Shown here in pieces: positions 22,528 to 33,279 of a DNA stretch of 64,000 bases (positions are counted from its first letter, which is position 1; each line of letters starts with the position of its first letter). The notes beneath the pieces are model-generated. The model made no database searches. It had not been told where the DNA came from and worked only from the letters and a program-made list of their open reading frames with translations. A program made the position numbers and the translations under genes. Origin of the DNA: Labyrinthula sp. Ha (taxonomy: Eukaryota > Sar > Bigyra > Labyrinthulida > Labyrinthulaceae); the NCBI GenBank assembly GCA_015227615.1, contig JAALGZ010000006.1:1860001-1924000 (forward strand), written 5' to 3'.

Positions 22528-23673
22528 ATGGAAAGATACGAAATAATCAAGAAAATAGGGAGAGGAACTTATGGGGTTGTATACAAAGCACTAGATAAAT
22601 CTACAAACGAACTCGTCGCGCTAAAATCAATATACTTGAATCCGTCTGCCAAAAACAATACGTCAGACTCGGAAAATTCTAAGTCTTCTTCCTCGTCGCA
22701 AGAAAATGATGAAGAAACAGCAGCTGAAGGTATCCCATCAACCGCGCTAAGGGAAATAGCACTTCTCAAAGAGCTTCAAACTATTCTCATACCAAACGAT
22801 GAAAGATCGCACTTCAGAGCAAATATTGTTCGTCTCTTAAACGTGCTACACACCCCTAAAACTCTTCATCTTGTTTTTGAACTTCTGAATCAAGATTTGA
22901 AAATGTTTTTAGCTAAACGAATAAAGCAGAACGAAATGATATCGCCAAAAATAATAAAATCATTTACGTATCAAATGCTTTCAGGAATATCTTATTGTCA
23001 CAGATTGCAAGTTCTTCATCGAGATTTGAAGCCGCAAAATATTTTACTCTCATCAAAGGGGATTATTAAAATAGCTGACTTTGGCCTCTCTAGAGCACTC
23101 GGTCTCCCCCTAAAGCAATATACGAAGGAGGTTGTTACTTTATGGTATAGAGCTCCTGAATTGTTGCTGGCGAGCGATAGTTGGATGGAAAGCGGGGGGT
23201 CATACTATGGACCAGGAGTGGACGTTTGGAGTATAGGTTGTATTTTTGGTGAGCTCTTTTCTTTGAATCCTATTTTTCATGGCAATTCTGAAGTTGATCA
23301 GATCATGAAAATTTTTCAAGCTTTAGGTACACCTGGATATAGAAAAGTAAAAGTGTGGAAGCTGTTACGTCAAAGTGAAGGCTTCAAGCGAATTAGTTGG
23401 CCAAAGTGGGAATCAAAAACAATAGAAAACATTGTCCACTGTGCAGGGGTATTTTTTTGTGTATAATTTGTAATCTTATAGGATACAAAAACACATTTAC
23501 TAGAAAAAGATGCACAAGAGCTTTTTTTTGGTATGCTTATGTATGATCCAGTTGAAAGACTAACAGCGGAAGAAGCACTCGAACAAAGTTATTTTCAAAC
23601 AAGAAACCTTGACTCAGAAAGTGAGGATTCCGACAAGGAAAATATTCCTGTACGCAAAGCATCAAAGACATGA
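22528..23673 (+). CDS. Cyclin-dependent kinase (PSTALRE type)
   Basis: Two exons (22528-23448 and 23482-23673) encode 370 residues. Kinase landmarks are the glycine loop [14 protein letters not shown] with the catalytic Lys, the cyclin-binding helix [32 protein letters not shown] and the T-loop [17 protein letters not shown] with the CAK-target Thr. This places it among Cdc2-like CDKs. Between strand beta-3 and the PSTALRE helix sits an unusual insertion of about 35 Ser/Asp/Glu/Asn-rich residues, and the C-terminus adds an acidic tail ([12 protein letters not shown]). The 33-nt intron (23449-23481) has an in-frame stop. The gene converges on LCMT1 with 116 nt between stops. Confidence 0.92.
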
Positions 23674-23789
23674 CACCTGGTGTTGGCCCAAGTAAAATCA
23701 AATTACTAGCTTAAAGCTGTGCGCACTTTTTCTTAAAAACTTTCTTTCTTTGGTTTCTGACTAAGCCCGTGCCAGCTTTAATGAACTTG

Positions 23790-24945
23790 TCAGCATTGTT
23801 TAGTGTCGCTTTCATCATTTTCTAGGTTCTGCAACGTGAAATGATCGAAAACCATCTTTTGTTCACCCCTCAGATTTGCAGCAAGAACAATACAATAGTG
23901 TGCCTGCATCAAATGGAATTCTTCAAACTCATCGAAAATTTCCACTTTTTCTGTTTTTCTTACTAGTTCTCTATTGAGGTATTTATAATAAATATCATTC
24001 ATATCTCTACAGTAGCACTTGGTGAACCCTGCTTTTTCTTCAAACCTTTGTACTTGCATTTCAGGAGTTTTATGTGCAACCAATCCTTTCAAAGGGCAAC
24101 CGCGTCTCTGCAAAATAAGGATATATAAGAAAATACCATTAAATTATCGGTCATAACTTTTCCAAAAGCATCGTCAGGTCTTATTTGCTCGTATACAAAA
24201 ACAAAACCACAAGTAAAGTTCTCGGATATCATTTTCAAAATTGGAAGACTTTTCTCGGGTTCGATGTAGACCAAAACACATTCAGAGATAAACAAAGTTG
24301 GATTACTAATAATAAACAAAAAATATATTTATACCTGAAGTTCACCTTGGAGTTCTGTAGAAAGGAGAGAAAATGATTTATTTTTGTGATATCACAAGAG
24401 ACAAGTTTATATTCGCACGAGTCTATATAAACGTGGGGTTCGTGCCGTAGTTGCTGCCTCTTCTCTTTATTTTTCTCCTCTTTGATCTCTTTCTGCTTCT
24501 CCATATAGGAAGAAAAAGTTTTTTTAATTTCATCTGGGGAAGTTTTTATTAATGAGTGTAAACTCTCCTCGTTTGCAATTATTTTGGCTTTTCTTTGAAC
24601 TACTGCAGGAAGGTCAAAATCCAAAAAAAGGTTAGGTTCATTGCCATTTGATTTAAGATTGAAATACAGAGTATCACATCCTCCACCAAGCGCAATTATT
24701 TGAGATGGAAGGCTATTATTACGACACGTGGAAAGAAAATTATCAATGACGTCATTTCGTGCTTGTACCCTCGCAAAATATCCTCTATTTATAAGTGGCG
24801 ATCTTCTTACAGGTTTAGATCTCCCAACAAGATACTGCATGAATGGATCATCATAGTAGTTTAAATTTATTGAAGATAGTTTGCTTAGTGCGGCGTCGTC
24901 CGAGGTCGCTTCGACAGCATTATCCCAACTTATACCTTCGTTCAT
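23790..24945 (-). CDS. LCMT1: Leucine carboxyl methyltransferase 1 (PP2A methylating)
   Basis: Three exons (24945-24335, 24305-24137, 24107-23790) give 365 residues. The enzyme methylates the C-terminal Leu of the PP2A catalytic subunit using S-adenosylmethionine. Visible motifs: an N-terminal region with YDDPFMQYLVGR and SPLINRGYFAR, the SAM-binding loop IIALGGGCDTLYF, LFLDFDLP, and the conserved NPTLFISECVLVYIEPEKS followed by FVYEQIRPDDAFGKVM. The introns are 29 nt each (24306-24334 and 24108-24136); the second ends GCAG rather than TAG. A Lys/Glu-rich helix (MEKQKEIKEEKNKEKRQQL) is inserted in the middle. Confidence 0.92.
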
Positions 24946-26534
24946 TTTATTAGTGGTTCTTTCATTCGGGTAAAGCCATATTGAAATATTTTAAAAGAAT
25001 TCTTATTTCCAACATACTCTCAGAAGATGTTACTTCGGCGACCATAACCACTCTGTATGAGGAGTTTTGTAGCTGATTTCTAGGATAAAATATATCACTT
25101 GCATATTTTTACTGGTGTTATTAACCATTAACCACATGTTTGACTCCACATCAGTTCTAAGACCATGGCAAGGTGTAGTATAAGACGCTAAAAGAAATTA
25201 AGCTGTTAAAATAGAAAGAAAAAACAGTCAATTATTAAAATAAAGCAATGAATTGCATAAATTATTATAGAGCTCTAGGTTTCGTATCATAAATCTCCTG
25301 GAGTAATGAGTAAGCCTTCCGTTGTAAAAGAAGTAGTTCAGATACTTCGACATAGGAATACACCTTTCTGGCTATATGAACTTAAATGTAAATATTCCTG
25401 CAGGATATCAAACCGGTTAAAGTACTGATAAATACTTATTTGAAAATTTTCTTGCATATTTCTATCTGGTAATTAACTTTCACATAAAAGTAAGAATAGA
25501 TAAAAAAGCAAATAAAAATAAAATAAGAATTTCAGGAAGAGTGGATCAAGTGATAAAGAGAAAAAACTAGTCATAATCAACAACAAAGCGCACAATAGAG
25601 CAGTTTGTAGCATTTATCAGATATAAAGAAGACAGTTCTAATATTTTAACCGCTTAATTGGATATTATTCATAGGTTTCATACTTTACTTACAGAAAAGG
25701 CAGACTCTAGCAGTAGAAGTGCAGCATTAACTAATGAAACTGTTACACAGAAGTACGAGTATTAAAAACTGAGATCAATTAAATTTATCTTTAATCTATT
25801 CAAAGGATGAAGAAAATTCATTTGTCTCGATAGAGCGCATTCATCTAGCGATCAAACCTTGGCTATATTTGCTCAGTTTATACAAGATCCTCCAATAGAG
25901 GTATATTTGCTACATGAGTGAGTATAAATATAAATTCGATCACTTACACCTTTAGGTTTCGTCAGTTGAAATATAGAAAATATTTGAAAACATTGAATGT
26001 AAACAAACACCGTTGATACTAAGATTGAAAGGCTTTTTTGGTAGTTAAATTTGAGAAAAGTACCGAGAAGATACAGTCTGCAAACATTTGCAGTATTTCT
26101 TCGAAATTGTGTTCTATCTTCATACTGAACTGCATCACATTCAACACAAACTTAAAACATATAGATTCCAAAAAATAAGAGAGGAAAAACAGGAAGATAA
26201 TCCATTGTCTGTCAAATATCCTAGTAAATGAACGAGAAGTGAGTTTCAGGGTATAGTTTGTTACTGTGACGTTTCAACGCTAATTCGCCTTTGTTAGCCG
26301 AACAAATATATTAAGTTCTGTGCTTAGTGGAATTATTCATAGGGGACAATATCTCAAAATAAAAATGGATCTAAGATGGGATTAATTCTTGTTTTCTCAT
26401 TCATCTGAAATTATTTATATCCGGGTTATATAGCCGAGATGAAATATAATTAATACAGCACAAATCTTGCAGTCTTGCTATCCCAGATTATTACGTTTAA
26501 CACGAGAGAAAATATTTAGTCATGAAGCACTTAT

Positions 26535-26865
26535 TATAATTTCTCAATACTTTTATTCTCCAATTTTTTCTTATTGAGAACAAATATTATTGACAAAACA
26601 GGTTTGGTTGGTTACTGATAAACAACAGAGTTAAATTGTAGACTGGGGCCACATGACCTTGCAAATAAAGTCAAAAATAGGTTCATTTATTTTACCTTAT
26701 GAAACCCTGAATAAAATCAACATGCGGTACAGAAATAACCCTGGAGTAGAACACGGTTGGCCCATATGGCCTGGTGCCGTAATGATAACTAACTGATGAT
26801 CAGAGTAAGATCAGGCTCATTTGATGCAAAACAAAATCCCAATTCTCTTACAGATAATCAATAGC
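26535..26865 (+). repeat. Diverged dispersed repeat, copy B
   Basis: Partner of the copy at 20190-20540, with the same order of short matches (TTTCTCAATACTTTT, CTTATTGAGAACAA, ATTGACA, GGGCCACATGACC, AAAATCCCAATTC). It is strongly diverged and contains no coding sequence. It ends about 300 nt upstream of the gene at 27160. Confidence 0.35.
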
Positions 26866-27143
26866 AAAGTCGTTATCATATAATTATAAATAAGTTTTAT
26901 CAAATAGGATGCCTACCTTTGAGTATGGATCTAAGAGATATTGATGAGCTTGCAAGTTTGGAGATAAGATAGTATAAGTGGAGTAGAATAAACACTAATA
27001 AGATATAACAAATATATTATCGACAGAACCATAGGGTCGCTTGGATTAAGTTTTTTATCTAAACTTAAAAGCCATGCATTTCCCATTAATACGTGACTAA
27101 AACGTAATTGCGGCATAATGGCAAGCCCAAAATATAACTGGTG

Positions 27144-27151
27144 ACGTGGCA
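27144..27151. promoter_or_regulatory. ACGTGGCA element close to a start codon
   Basis: The octamer ends eight bases before the ATG of the 268-residue orphan gene. The match to the elements upstream of uL23m and SEC61 alpha is exact. Its closeness to the ATG implies a very short 5' leader or a site within the leader. Confidence 0.35.
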
Positions 27152-27159
27152 GAAAGACA

Positions 27160-27966
27160 ATGGCTATAATTCATGCTAACTTCGAAGTAGAATTGCAACA
27201 AAGCGTTATTGATCATTTCAAAACGCTGAATTTGAATTTATCTGAAGAAATAAAGCTGCATTTACATTTTGATTTTAAGGATAAGGAAACGCTTCAGCAG
27301 TACTGCTCTTTAGATGACTTAAAACACTTCGTGACATTCGTTGCAGTTGGGAAGCATGAGTTTGAAATTGCTTTTTTGGAGGTGTGGTCCGATCTTGAAG
27401 ATAAAAAACCCTATTGCATTCTTTTTGAAGGTTTTGATGGAAATTTTTATAATTTCTTACAGACTACTGATGGTTTTGAAGCGGCTTTGGGAGCTCGTTT
27501 CAGTCTAAATCTAGAAAAGTGCTATTACTTCGTTGGGATACATAGTGCTCTTTTGGGTTTTGATTCTAAGAAAGCACAGGAGATTGCACGAAAACTCATC
27601 ACAGATGCAATAGATCATCTTCTAAAGAATACTAAACCCAGTCGCAAAGGACCGATATTCGGACCGGAATATTTTTGCGAGAGGATTCCATACTCAGAAC
27701 TAGAAAACGGTCTTAAAGCCCCCACGAGAACAACTGTGTTAAAAATACTCAATGAAATGATGCAGAAAAAATTTCCGGAACTTGTTGAGACATTGGTAGC
27801 TAAAGATGTTTCGAGCAGAAGACACAACGGGAAACCAAGATATCGAATGGGGTACCAATGGAAAGGAAATTGGCTCTTTCTTGGCTCGGAACAACCAAGA
27901 AAAAAGGATAGTCAAATTGATGCTGCATTTAAGCTCTATGCAGCTTTAGTATACAAGAACCCCTAG
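27160..27966 (+). CDS. Uncharacterised 268-residue protein
   Basis: This single-exon gene encodes a soluble alpha/beta protein that I do not recognise. There is no signal peptide or membrane segment. Notable stretches are LHLHFDFKDKETLQQY, the aromatic-rich CILFEGFDGNFYNFL and a basic C-terminal part (SSRRHNGKPRYRMGYQWKG). The frame is intact and the composition protein-like. It converges on the TPR-Aha1N gene with 117 nt between stops, and carries an ACGTGGCA element just before its ATG. Confidence 0.75.
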   Translation: MAIIHANFEVELQQSVIDHFKTLNLNLSEEIKLHLHFDFKDKETLQQYCSLDDLKHFVTFVAVGKHEFEIAFLEVWSDLEDKKPYCILFEGFDGNFYNFLQTTDGFEAALGARFSLNLEKCYYFVGIHSALLGFDSKKAQEIARKLITDAIDHLLKNTKPSRKGPIFGPEYFCERIPYSELENGLKAPTRTTVLKILNEMMQKKFPELVETLVAKDVSSRRHNGKPRYRMGYQWKGNWLFLGSEQPRKKDSQIDAAFKLYAALVYKNP

Positions 27967-28083
27967 TCCAGTGAAATGTTTTCATCTTCTTAAAGTAGAG
28001 TTGCTTCGTCAATACCCTTGAACGTTGGACACAATTTTGAGAACAAGTTTGGTTGAATTTGTTCAGGAAAGTTCTTTCACCCA

Positions 28084-29799
28084 TTACTTAACGTATTTTC
28101 CTTCTAGAATCTGGTGCAATGCAGCTCGTATTTTTGTTTCCAATGTTCTAGCTGCTTGAATGAAAGCTGTACGTTGTGCTTTGTCTTCGTCCAGTTTGTT
28201 AATAGCGGAAGAATAACTAATTTTAGCCTCAAGTTCTTTCTCATCGAGTATTCGCACGCCATTGGCAACATCCTCATATTTTACCTTTCCGCTTACTTTC
28301 TTCTCTTCATCTGCAACATAAACTGATCCTTTAAACTTGATCTCAACTCCAACATCATAGACTGCACCTTCTTTTCCTGACACAAAGACGCGATGGACCT
28401 CCCCGGAAAATTGGGATACTTTGTCAAACTTTAAGAAGCTTCTATTATCGGTACCAATTGCCACAGAGAGAGATGTCAATGATTTAGAAAGTTCAGTCTT
28501 AGCACCTTCCTTGATATCCTTTTCCTCCCAAGTTTGTCCTTTGTTCCAACTTGATTGAACAGATTCCGTTCTACCTAGTTCCTCTTCCACTGGGGTGGAT
28601 ATGGTTCCATCGATTTTAGTCGGACCTGTAACTGTAGGCTTAATATCGTCTTGTTTAACACCTTTTCTGGTAGAGTTATAGTATCCTTGCGCTTTCACCT
28701 CTTTTATTGCTTTTAGATCTGCTTCATCTAGCTCAACTTCCTTCTCCTGATAGATTTCCTCTTCCTTCTCCTTCCTGTTACCTTTCCTATCCAACCCTTT
28801 TTCTCTTCTAGCTTTTGCAGTTTCTGCTTTAAGCAGTTTAGAATCTCGTTCTTTTTTCTCTTCCTTTGTTTGCTTTTTCCAAGCATCAAAAGACAGCATG
28901 TTTTGGCCACCCATAACTCTTTGATGCGCACCTTTGTATCTTTCATACTCCCTTCTTTCTTGAACTTTTTCATCAACTTGATCCCCATACAAATCCATAC
29001 TCTTTTTTTCAAGGAAATTAGCATATTGCTTCTTATATCGCTCTTTTTGTTCCTGGAATATTTTTTTCAGTTCTTTTAATTTCTTAACGGCTTCCTTGTT
29101 TTTCTGATCAAGCTCGTAAACGGATAAAAAATCGTTCTTTGCATCTGTTAAGTTTCCAGTGCTCATTTGAGCTTGACCTCTACGTAGAAGAGCTTTTATT
29201 TTATGTGGTTTTTTAACATAAGCTGGACTTCTTCCTAAGACTTCAGTACAAGCTGTTCTCGAATACTTGTATTCACCAAGTCGGTTACAGACAGCAGCCT
29301 TATTAAGCCAGAGGGATATTCTAAGATTTTCCAATTTATCATTAAGCTCAGGTTTTTGCTTAACTTCCTTTTCATCCTCAACCTTTTCAATGTTGCTTAG
29401 TCCTTTATTGTATTGTTTCAGTGCTTCTTTGTTGTCGGCATCCGTATTCTTCAAAAAGGATTTGTTTCCTAGTTCTTTGGACTCCACGATAATTGTCATA
29501 TACTCATCAACACTAAGTTTAATGATTTCATCGTCCTCAAAGTCCGAGTCCTTATCAGCGCCGTCTTTTGACTCCTCAGAAGAAGAAGAAATGTCATCGA
29601 AGTTGACTTCATCTTTTCCAACTGGTTTCCTAGGGCCCGCAGATTTTTTTGCTTCATCATTAAATTTCTTAAGAGTTTCACTTAACATATTTTCTGATGC
29701 TGCATCCCCACTTGCAAGGGACTTAAGCTGGTTTGTTAGATTCTCCATCCTTTTACACTTAGTTTTCTCGAACTTTTGATGAACACTTTTGAGACCCAA
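28084..29799 (-). CDS. TPR co-chaperone-like protein with Aha1 N-terminal domain
   Basis: The gene is intronless and encodes 571 residues. An acidic, Ser-rich N-terminus (DDISSSSEESKDGADKDSDF) is followed by TPR repeats at about residues 105-250 (SKELGNKSFL, LWLNKAAVCNRLGEYKYS, IKALLRRGQAQMSTGN), as in Hsp90/Hsp70-binding co-chaperones. A long charged helical region comes next, and the C-terminus (about 430-565) matches the N-terminal domain of Aha1, the Hsp90 ATPase activator (SSWNKGQTWEEKD, then a beta-rich SFLKFDKVSQFSGEVHRVF stretch). A role at Hsp90 is inferred from both domains. A second Met (MENLTNQL, 29748) is an alternative start. Confidence 0.8.
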   Translation of the reverse strand: MGLKSVHQKFEKTKCKRMENLTNQLKSLASGDAASENMLSETLKKFNDEAKKSAGPRKPVGKDEVNFDDISSSSEESKDGADKDSDFEDDEIIKLSVDEYMTIIVESKELGNKSFLKNTDADNKEALKQYNKGLSNIEKVEDEKEVKQKPELNDKLENLRISLWLNKAAVCNRLGEYKYSRTACTEVLGRSPAYVKKPHKIKALLRRGQAQMSTGNLTDAKNDFLSVYELDQKNKEAVKKLKELKKIFQEQKERYKKQYANFLEKKSMDLYGDQVDEKVQERREYERYKGAHQRVMGGQNMLSFDAWKKQTKEEKKERDSKLLKAETAKARREKGLDRKGNRKEKEEEIYQEKEVELDEADLKAIKEVKAQGYYNSTRKGVKQDDIKPTVTGPTKIDGTISTPVEEELGRTESVQSSWNKGQTWEEKDIKEGAKTELSKSLTSLSVAIGTDNRSFLKFDKVSQFSGEVHRVFVSGKEGAVYDVGVEIKFKGSVYVADEEKKVSGKVKYEDVANGVRILDEKELEAKISYSSAINKLDEDKAQRTAFIQAARTLETKIRAALHQILEGKYVK

Positions 29800-31344
29800 T
29801 GGAGAATTACTGTGTTTTCTTATTATTTAGCAGGGACCACGAATAGCCTCCTTTCTTTCGGAATAGTATTAATTTACACCACAATTTTCATTGGCTCTTT
29901 AAAAACCTTCCAAAATTAGACTGCTAAATTTGAAGTTCAAAGCAAAAGCAAATAGAAAAGATAAGTGTCGAAAGATTAATGACGATCAATTTAAAGTAAA
30001 GGGGAGAAAGATGAAAGCGTCCAAGTTGTCACTAATTTTATCCAAATACAGGAACATAATGTGTTTTAACATAGGTTAAGAAAAAGTTAATGTAAAAGTT
30101 ACAAATCTGTTAACAGTCCAACTCTTACTACCTGCATATCACATAAGTCAATTTAAAAAGAAGAAGATCTCCTACTTAAAACAAACCTCCTGAAAAGACT
30201 TTATTCACTCCGTTCTTAGCTATTGAAATGCAATATATGTAGAAGGAACGTTGAATAACAATTTCAAATAAGCACGAACTAAAAAATCTCAAAGGTTTTA
30301 AAGGCAATATTTGGATGAAGTCGATGTGAAACTCCTGACTAAGTTGAAGCTCAAACTAAGAGCTTATTTGGCCTGTAATTCACTATCGAGATATCATATA
30401 TGCAAGAAGAACATTCAACAACTATTCCAAGCTTAGCGGAAGTTAAAAATATCGGGGATTTGAAAGTAGAGGTCTCGATGTAGGCTTTGTGAATTTTTTC
30501 TTCTTTTTGATCGTGTACAAACCGAAATACCGTTGATGAAGAATATGTATGTCAAAGATAATGTTTTCTGAATGAAGGGTGGGCATAGTTAAGATACAGG
30601 GCTTCTTGGTTGGGGGCGAGTATGGTGTTCAAGACGTTTCCAAAGAAGTTTCAGCACCTATTTTTAGAACGATCTTAAAGAAGCTATATCTCAAAATGCA
30701 GAACATAAGACCGTAACTCAAAAGTAAACATATACACATTTCTCAAGGAGGGTTTTATTCTAGATGATAAGATTTTTTGATTGATGATTTTATTTTGGAA
30801 GGAAGTGATCTTTCAAGAGGCGTGCCGGAATTGAGTACTTTAGAAACCTACACCAGGGAGCAGCGCGGACAGCGTAAGTAGCTATATAGGGTGAGTATTA
30901 TTAGAGAATCTGTTTTAGCTACATAAGTTTAGTCTACTTTTACTATGAGCTACTTTCCCTTTTCTTCACACCTTGTTTTTTCTTGAAGACAATATTGTTG
31001 ATCCAAAATGCTATAGGAAGGACATATCTACATCGAAAAATTATCCATCGGCATTTTGTTTCAACGCAAATGTCATTCTTCTGACAGTTGCATTTGTCTT
31101 TCTCCTACTCTCATTGATACTATGTTGAGATTCTTCACCTAGTTCTTTACAAGCTCTCTGGAGAATCAAATTTCTGACATCTACCATCTTCGGTATCTTT
31201 GAATCCTTGAACCCTAGCACTTTGATATTGAAATTTAGAGCTCCATCTTCAGAAAAATTTAACGAGTCCTAATGTTTTCAACGCAGTTTCTAAAAGAGGG
31301 TGACTTCGAGAGCGTCATCTTGGCAAAATGTGATATCAGTTAAT
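29800..31344. other. Gene-free spacer before the transposon fossil
   Basis: No open frame or RNA gene is supportable. It may include decayed flank of the Mutator-like element that follows, but I see no terminal inverted repeat. Confidence 0.5.
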
Positions 31345-33150
31345 CTAGTCCAGCTCCATCTTCACACAGGTTCTTGAAAAATTGTGACATGGGATATTTA
31401 GATTAGTCCAAGTAGAACAAGTGCACTCGGGATGGATACCATCAACGGTTCTTAGTTCAAGAAACAAATTCTGGGAAACACCCTGAAATGTTTCCGTAAC
31501 GATGTGTGATTTTTTTTCATGATCCAGAGTTATGTAGCTTTCCGCTAGCTTTTTCATTTTTTTGGGAAGGTTGTTATCAACCTCCTTTGAAATACACTTG
31601 CCACTGGAAATGCGCTTCTCCAACTCTTTTAACGTGGATTTTGTGCAATCAAAAACTTATTTCTCATGCAATGCAAATAGCTGATAAATTGTCCAGTTTT
31701 TTTTTTCGATGCGAGTTGACCTTTTCCTGTGCTCTTGGAATGAAATCCTTGGACACGTTGTATGGAAAAGTGCCAAGACATGAGATGTTTCTTAACATGT
31801 ATCCAGCATTTTTTCCTTAGTTTCTTTTATGTTTTTCAGGAAAGTTTTTTTATCACTCTATGGAAAATCAGGAATCATTTTGCTAAGGTGTTGTTCAAAA
31901 CCAGTCTCAGGTCCAAAATTCTCTCTAATATCTTTATTCAACCAGCTCATCAAATTTTTGAACTTGGGGCTGTTGAGTTGCTTAACTCTAGACGCGAATG
32001 ATGCTGAAAAATGCCTGATGCAGTGGACATGAGATGTCTGAAGTTGATTACTTGCTTTAGCCAACGTAAATGATCCATCAGAAAATGTGACCCCAGCTGA
32101 ATCTAGTCCAAGATCCTTTCGCCCTCTCAAGATTTCTTGGTGATATTCAGTTTGCATTAACGTGCAGCAAGAGTTCCTCTTCTTTGGAAAGCATTCGATA
32201 CCCACGTGGAACATAATGACAAAGATGTAGCGAGACAGTCCATGATTGCGATCAACCTGTATAAATTCCGAATGCAGACCAAGTAGGTTTATTTGTAGTT
32301 TATCTTAAAAGGTTAATCCTTTCACCCTAAGTCTTCTTTCTGTTTCATTTAAATAGCCAAGTTCAAGCGTTCCACCCTTAGATAAGCAGATTTAAGCCAC
32401 TTTAACTAATCTTTGAATACTTGTGTCTTCCAGAATTCTTCCTTCTTCTCTAGCTCTTTTTAATTCATGCTAATGTAAGTCTTTGTTGAAGTTAATCTCT
32501 GAAAACTCTTGATGTAATATGATTTCTGTGGTTGTTAAGGGTGTTCCCGTAACTCCTAGGCACTTAATCATCATTTTTTCTTCTGTTTTACAGCAGAGCA
32601 AAAGCTCCTTTAATTATCATTTGCGTGTAGTTCATGACCTGAGTGACCTAAACACATGGCTTGGAAGATATATTTTCCAAGTTCAAGATCAAACTTAAAA
32701 TCTAACAAGAAACAAAAAAACACTGAGGAAATGCAACAAACACTGCTGGTTCGCAGCATTCTTTCACTAAGTCTGAAAATTCCGTTTGTGTCTTCCAGTG
32801 AAGAGCTGTAGGCCGTAGTTTTTTGTTATCTAAATAGGTTTGCACTACTTTGTCAAGTGCTTCGTACATTGCTTCTGGTATGGATCCTCAGTTCAGAGTA
32901 CAAACAACCAGCACAGAAATTTTTCCTTCCAGTTGGAGCTTCATTACTTTCCCTTCGACCTTGTGTGATACTTCTGTTTTGAATGTCATTTATGTTTTGT
33001 TCTTTTCACAAACTTTGTGCTAAGTGACTTCTTGGCCACAGATGCAGTTATTGGAAGTGATTTTGTTTTCCAAAGGCTAGTCTCTGAAAATCCGAACCCC
33101 TTGGTTAGCTAGCAAATACGGAAGAGCCTATTGCAGTTTAAAACAGACAT
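31345..33150 (-). mobile_element. Decayed Mutator-like (MULE) DNA transposon
   Basis: On the minus strand a stretch at 32214-31858 resembles the MULE transposase core: an Asp in SAGVTFSDGSFTLAKA followed by SHVHCIRHFSAS, like the D-x-H-C-x-W/R-H region of the family. Downstream, at 31623-31345, comes a SWIM-type zinc finger (CTCSTWTNLNIPCHNF), which sits C-terminal to the catalytic core in MULE transposases. Upstream sequence to about 33150 still shows weak protein-like patches but is broken by many stops and frame changes. The element is dead and old. No terminal inverted repeats or target-site duplication could be recognised, so the borders are approximate. Confidence 0.6.
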
Positions 33151-33279
33151 AGCAACGCGAATAGAAACAACTCACCTGGAAATATTATTTCAACACTCTA
33201 CCTGTTGCTAAATTAATTTCTACACATATTTCGGAAGATGATGATGTTAAGGCGGAAGAAAAGTGGTGCATACACGTAT

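Larger units (their letters stand above)
24946..27159. other. Gene-free spacer with a diverged repeat
   Basis: No gene is visible. The segment at about 26535-26865 matches the copy at 20.2-20.5 kb and includes GGCCCATATGGCC (26759-26771), similar to the palindrome in the uL23m promoter. Confidence 0.55.

Noticed and set aside
31506-32032. Plus-strand open frames over the transposon fossil
   Set aside because: They are antisense shadows of the transposase-derived sequence on the minus strand.
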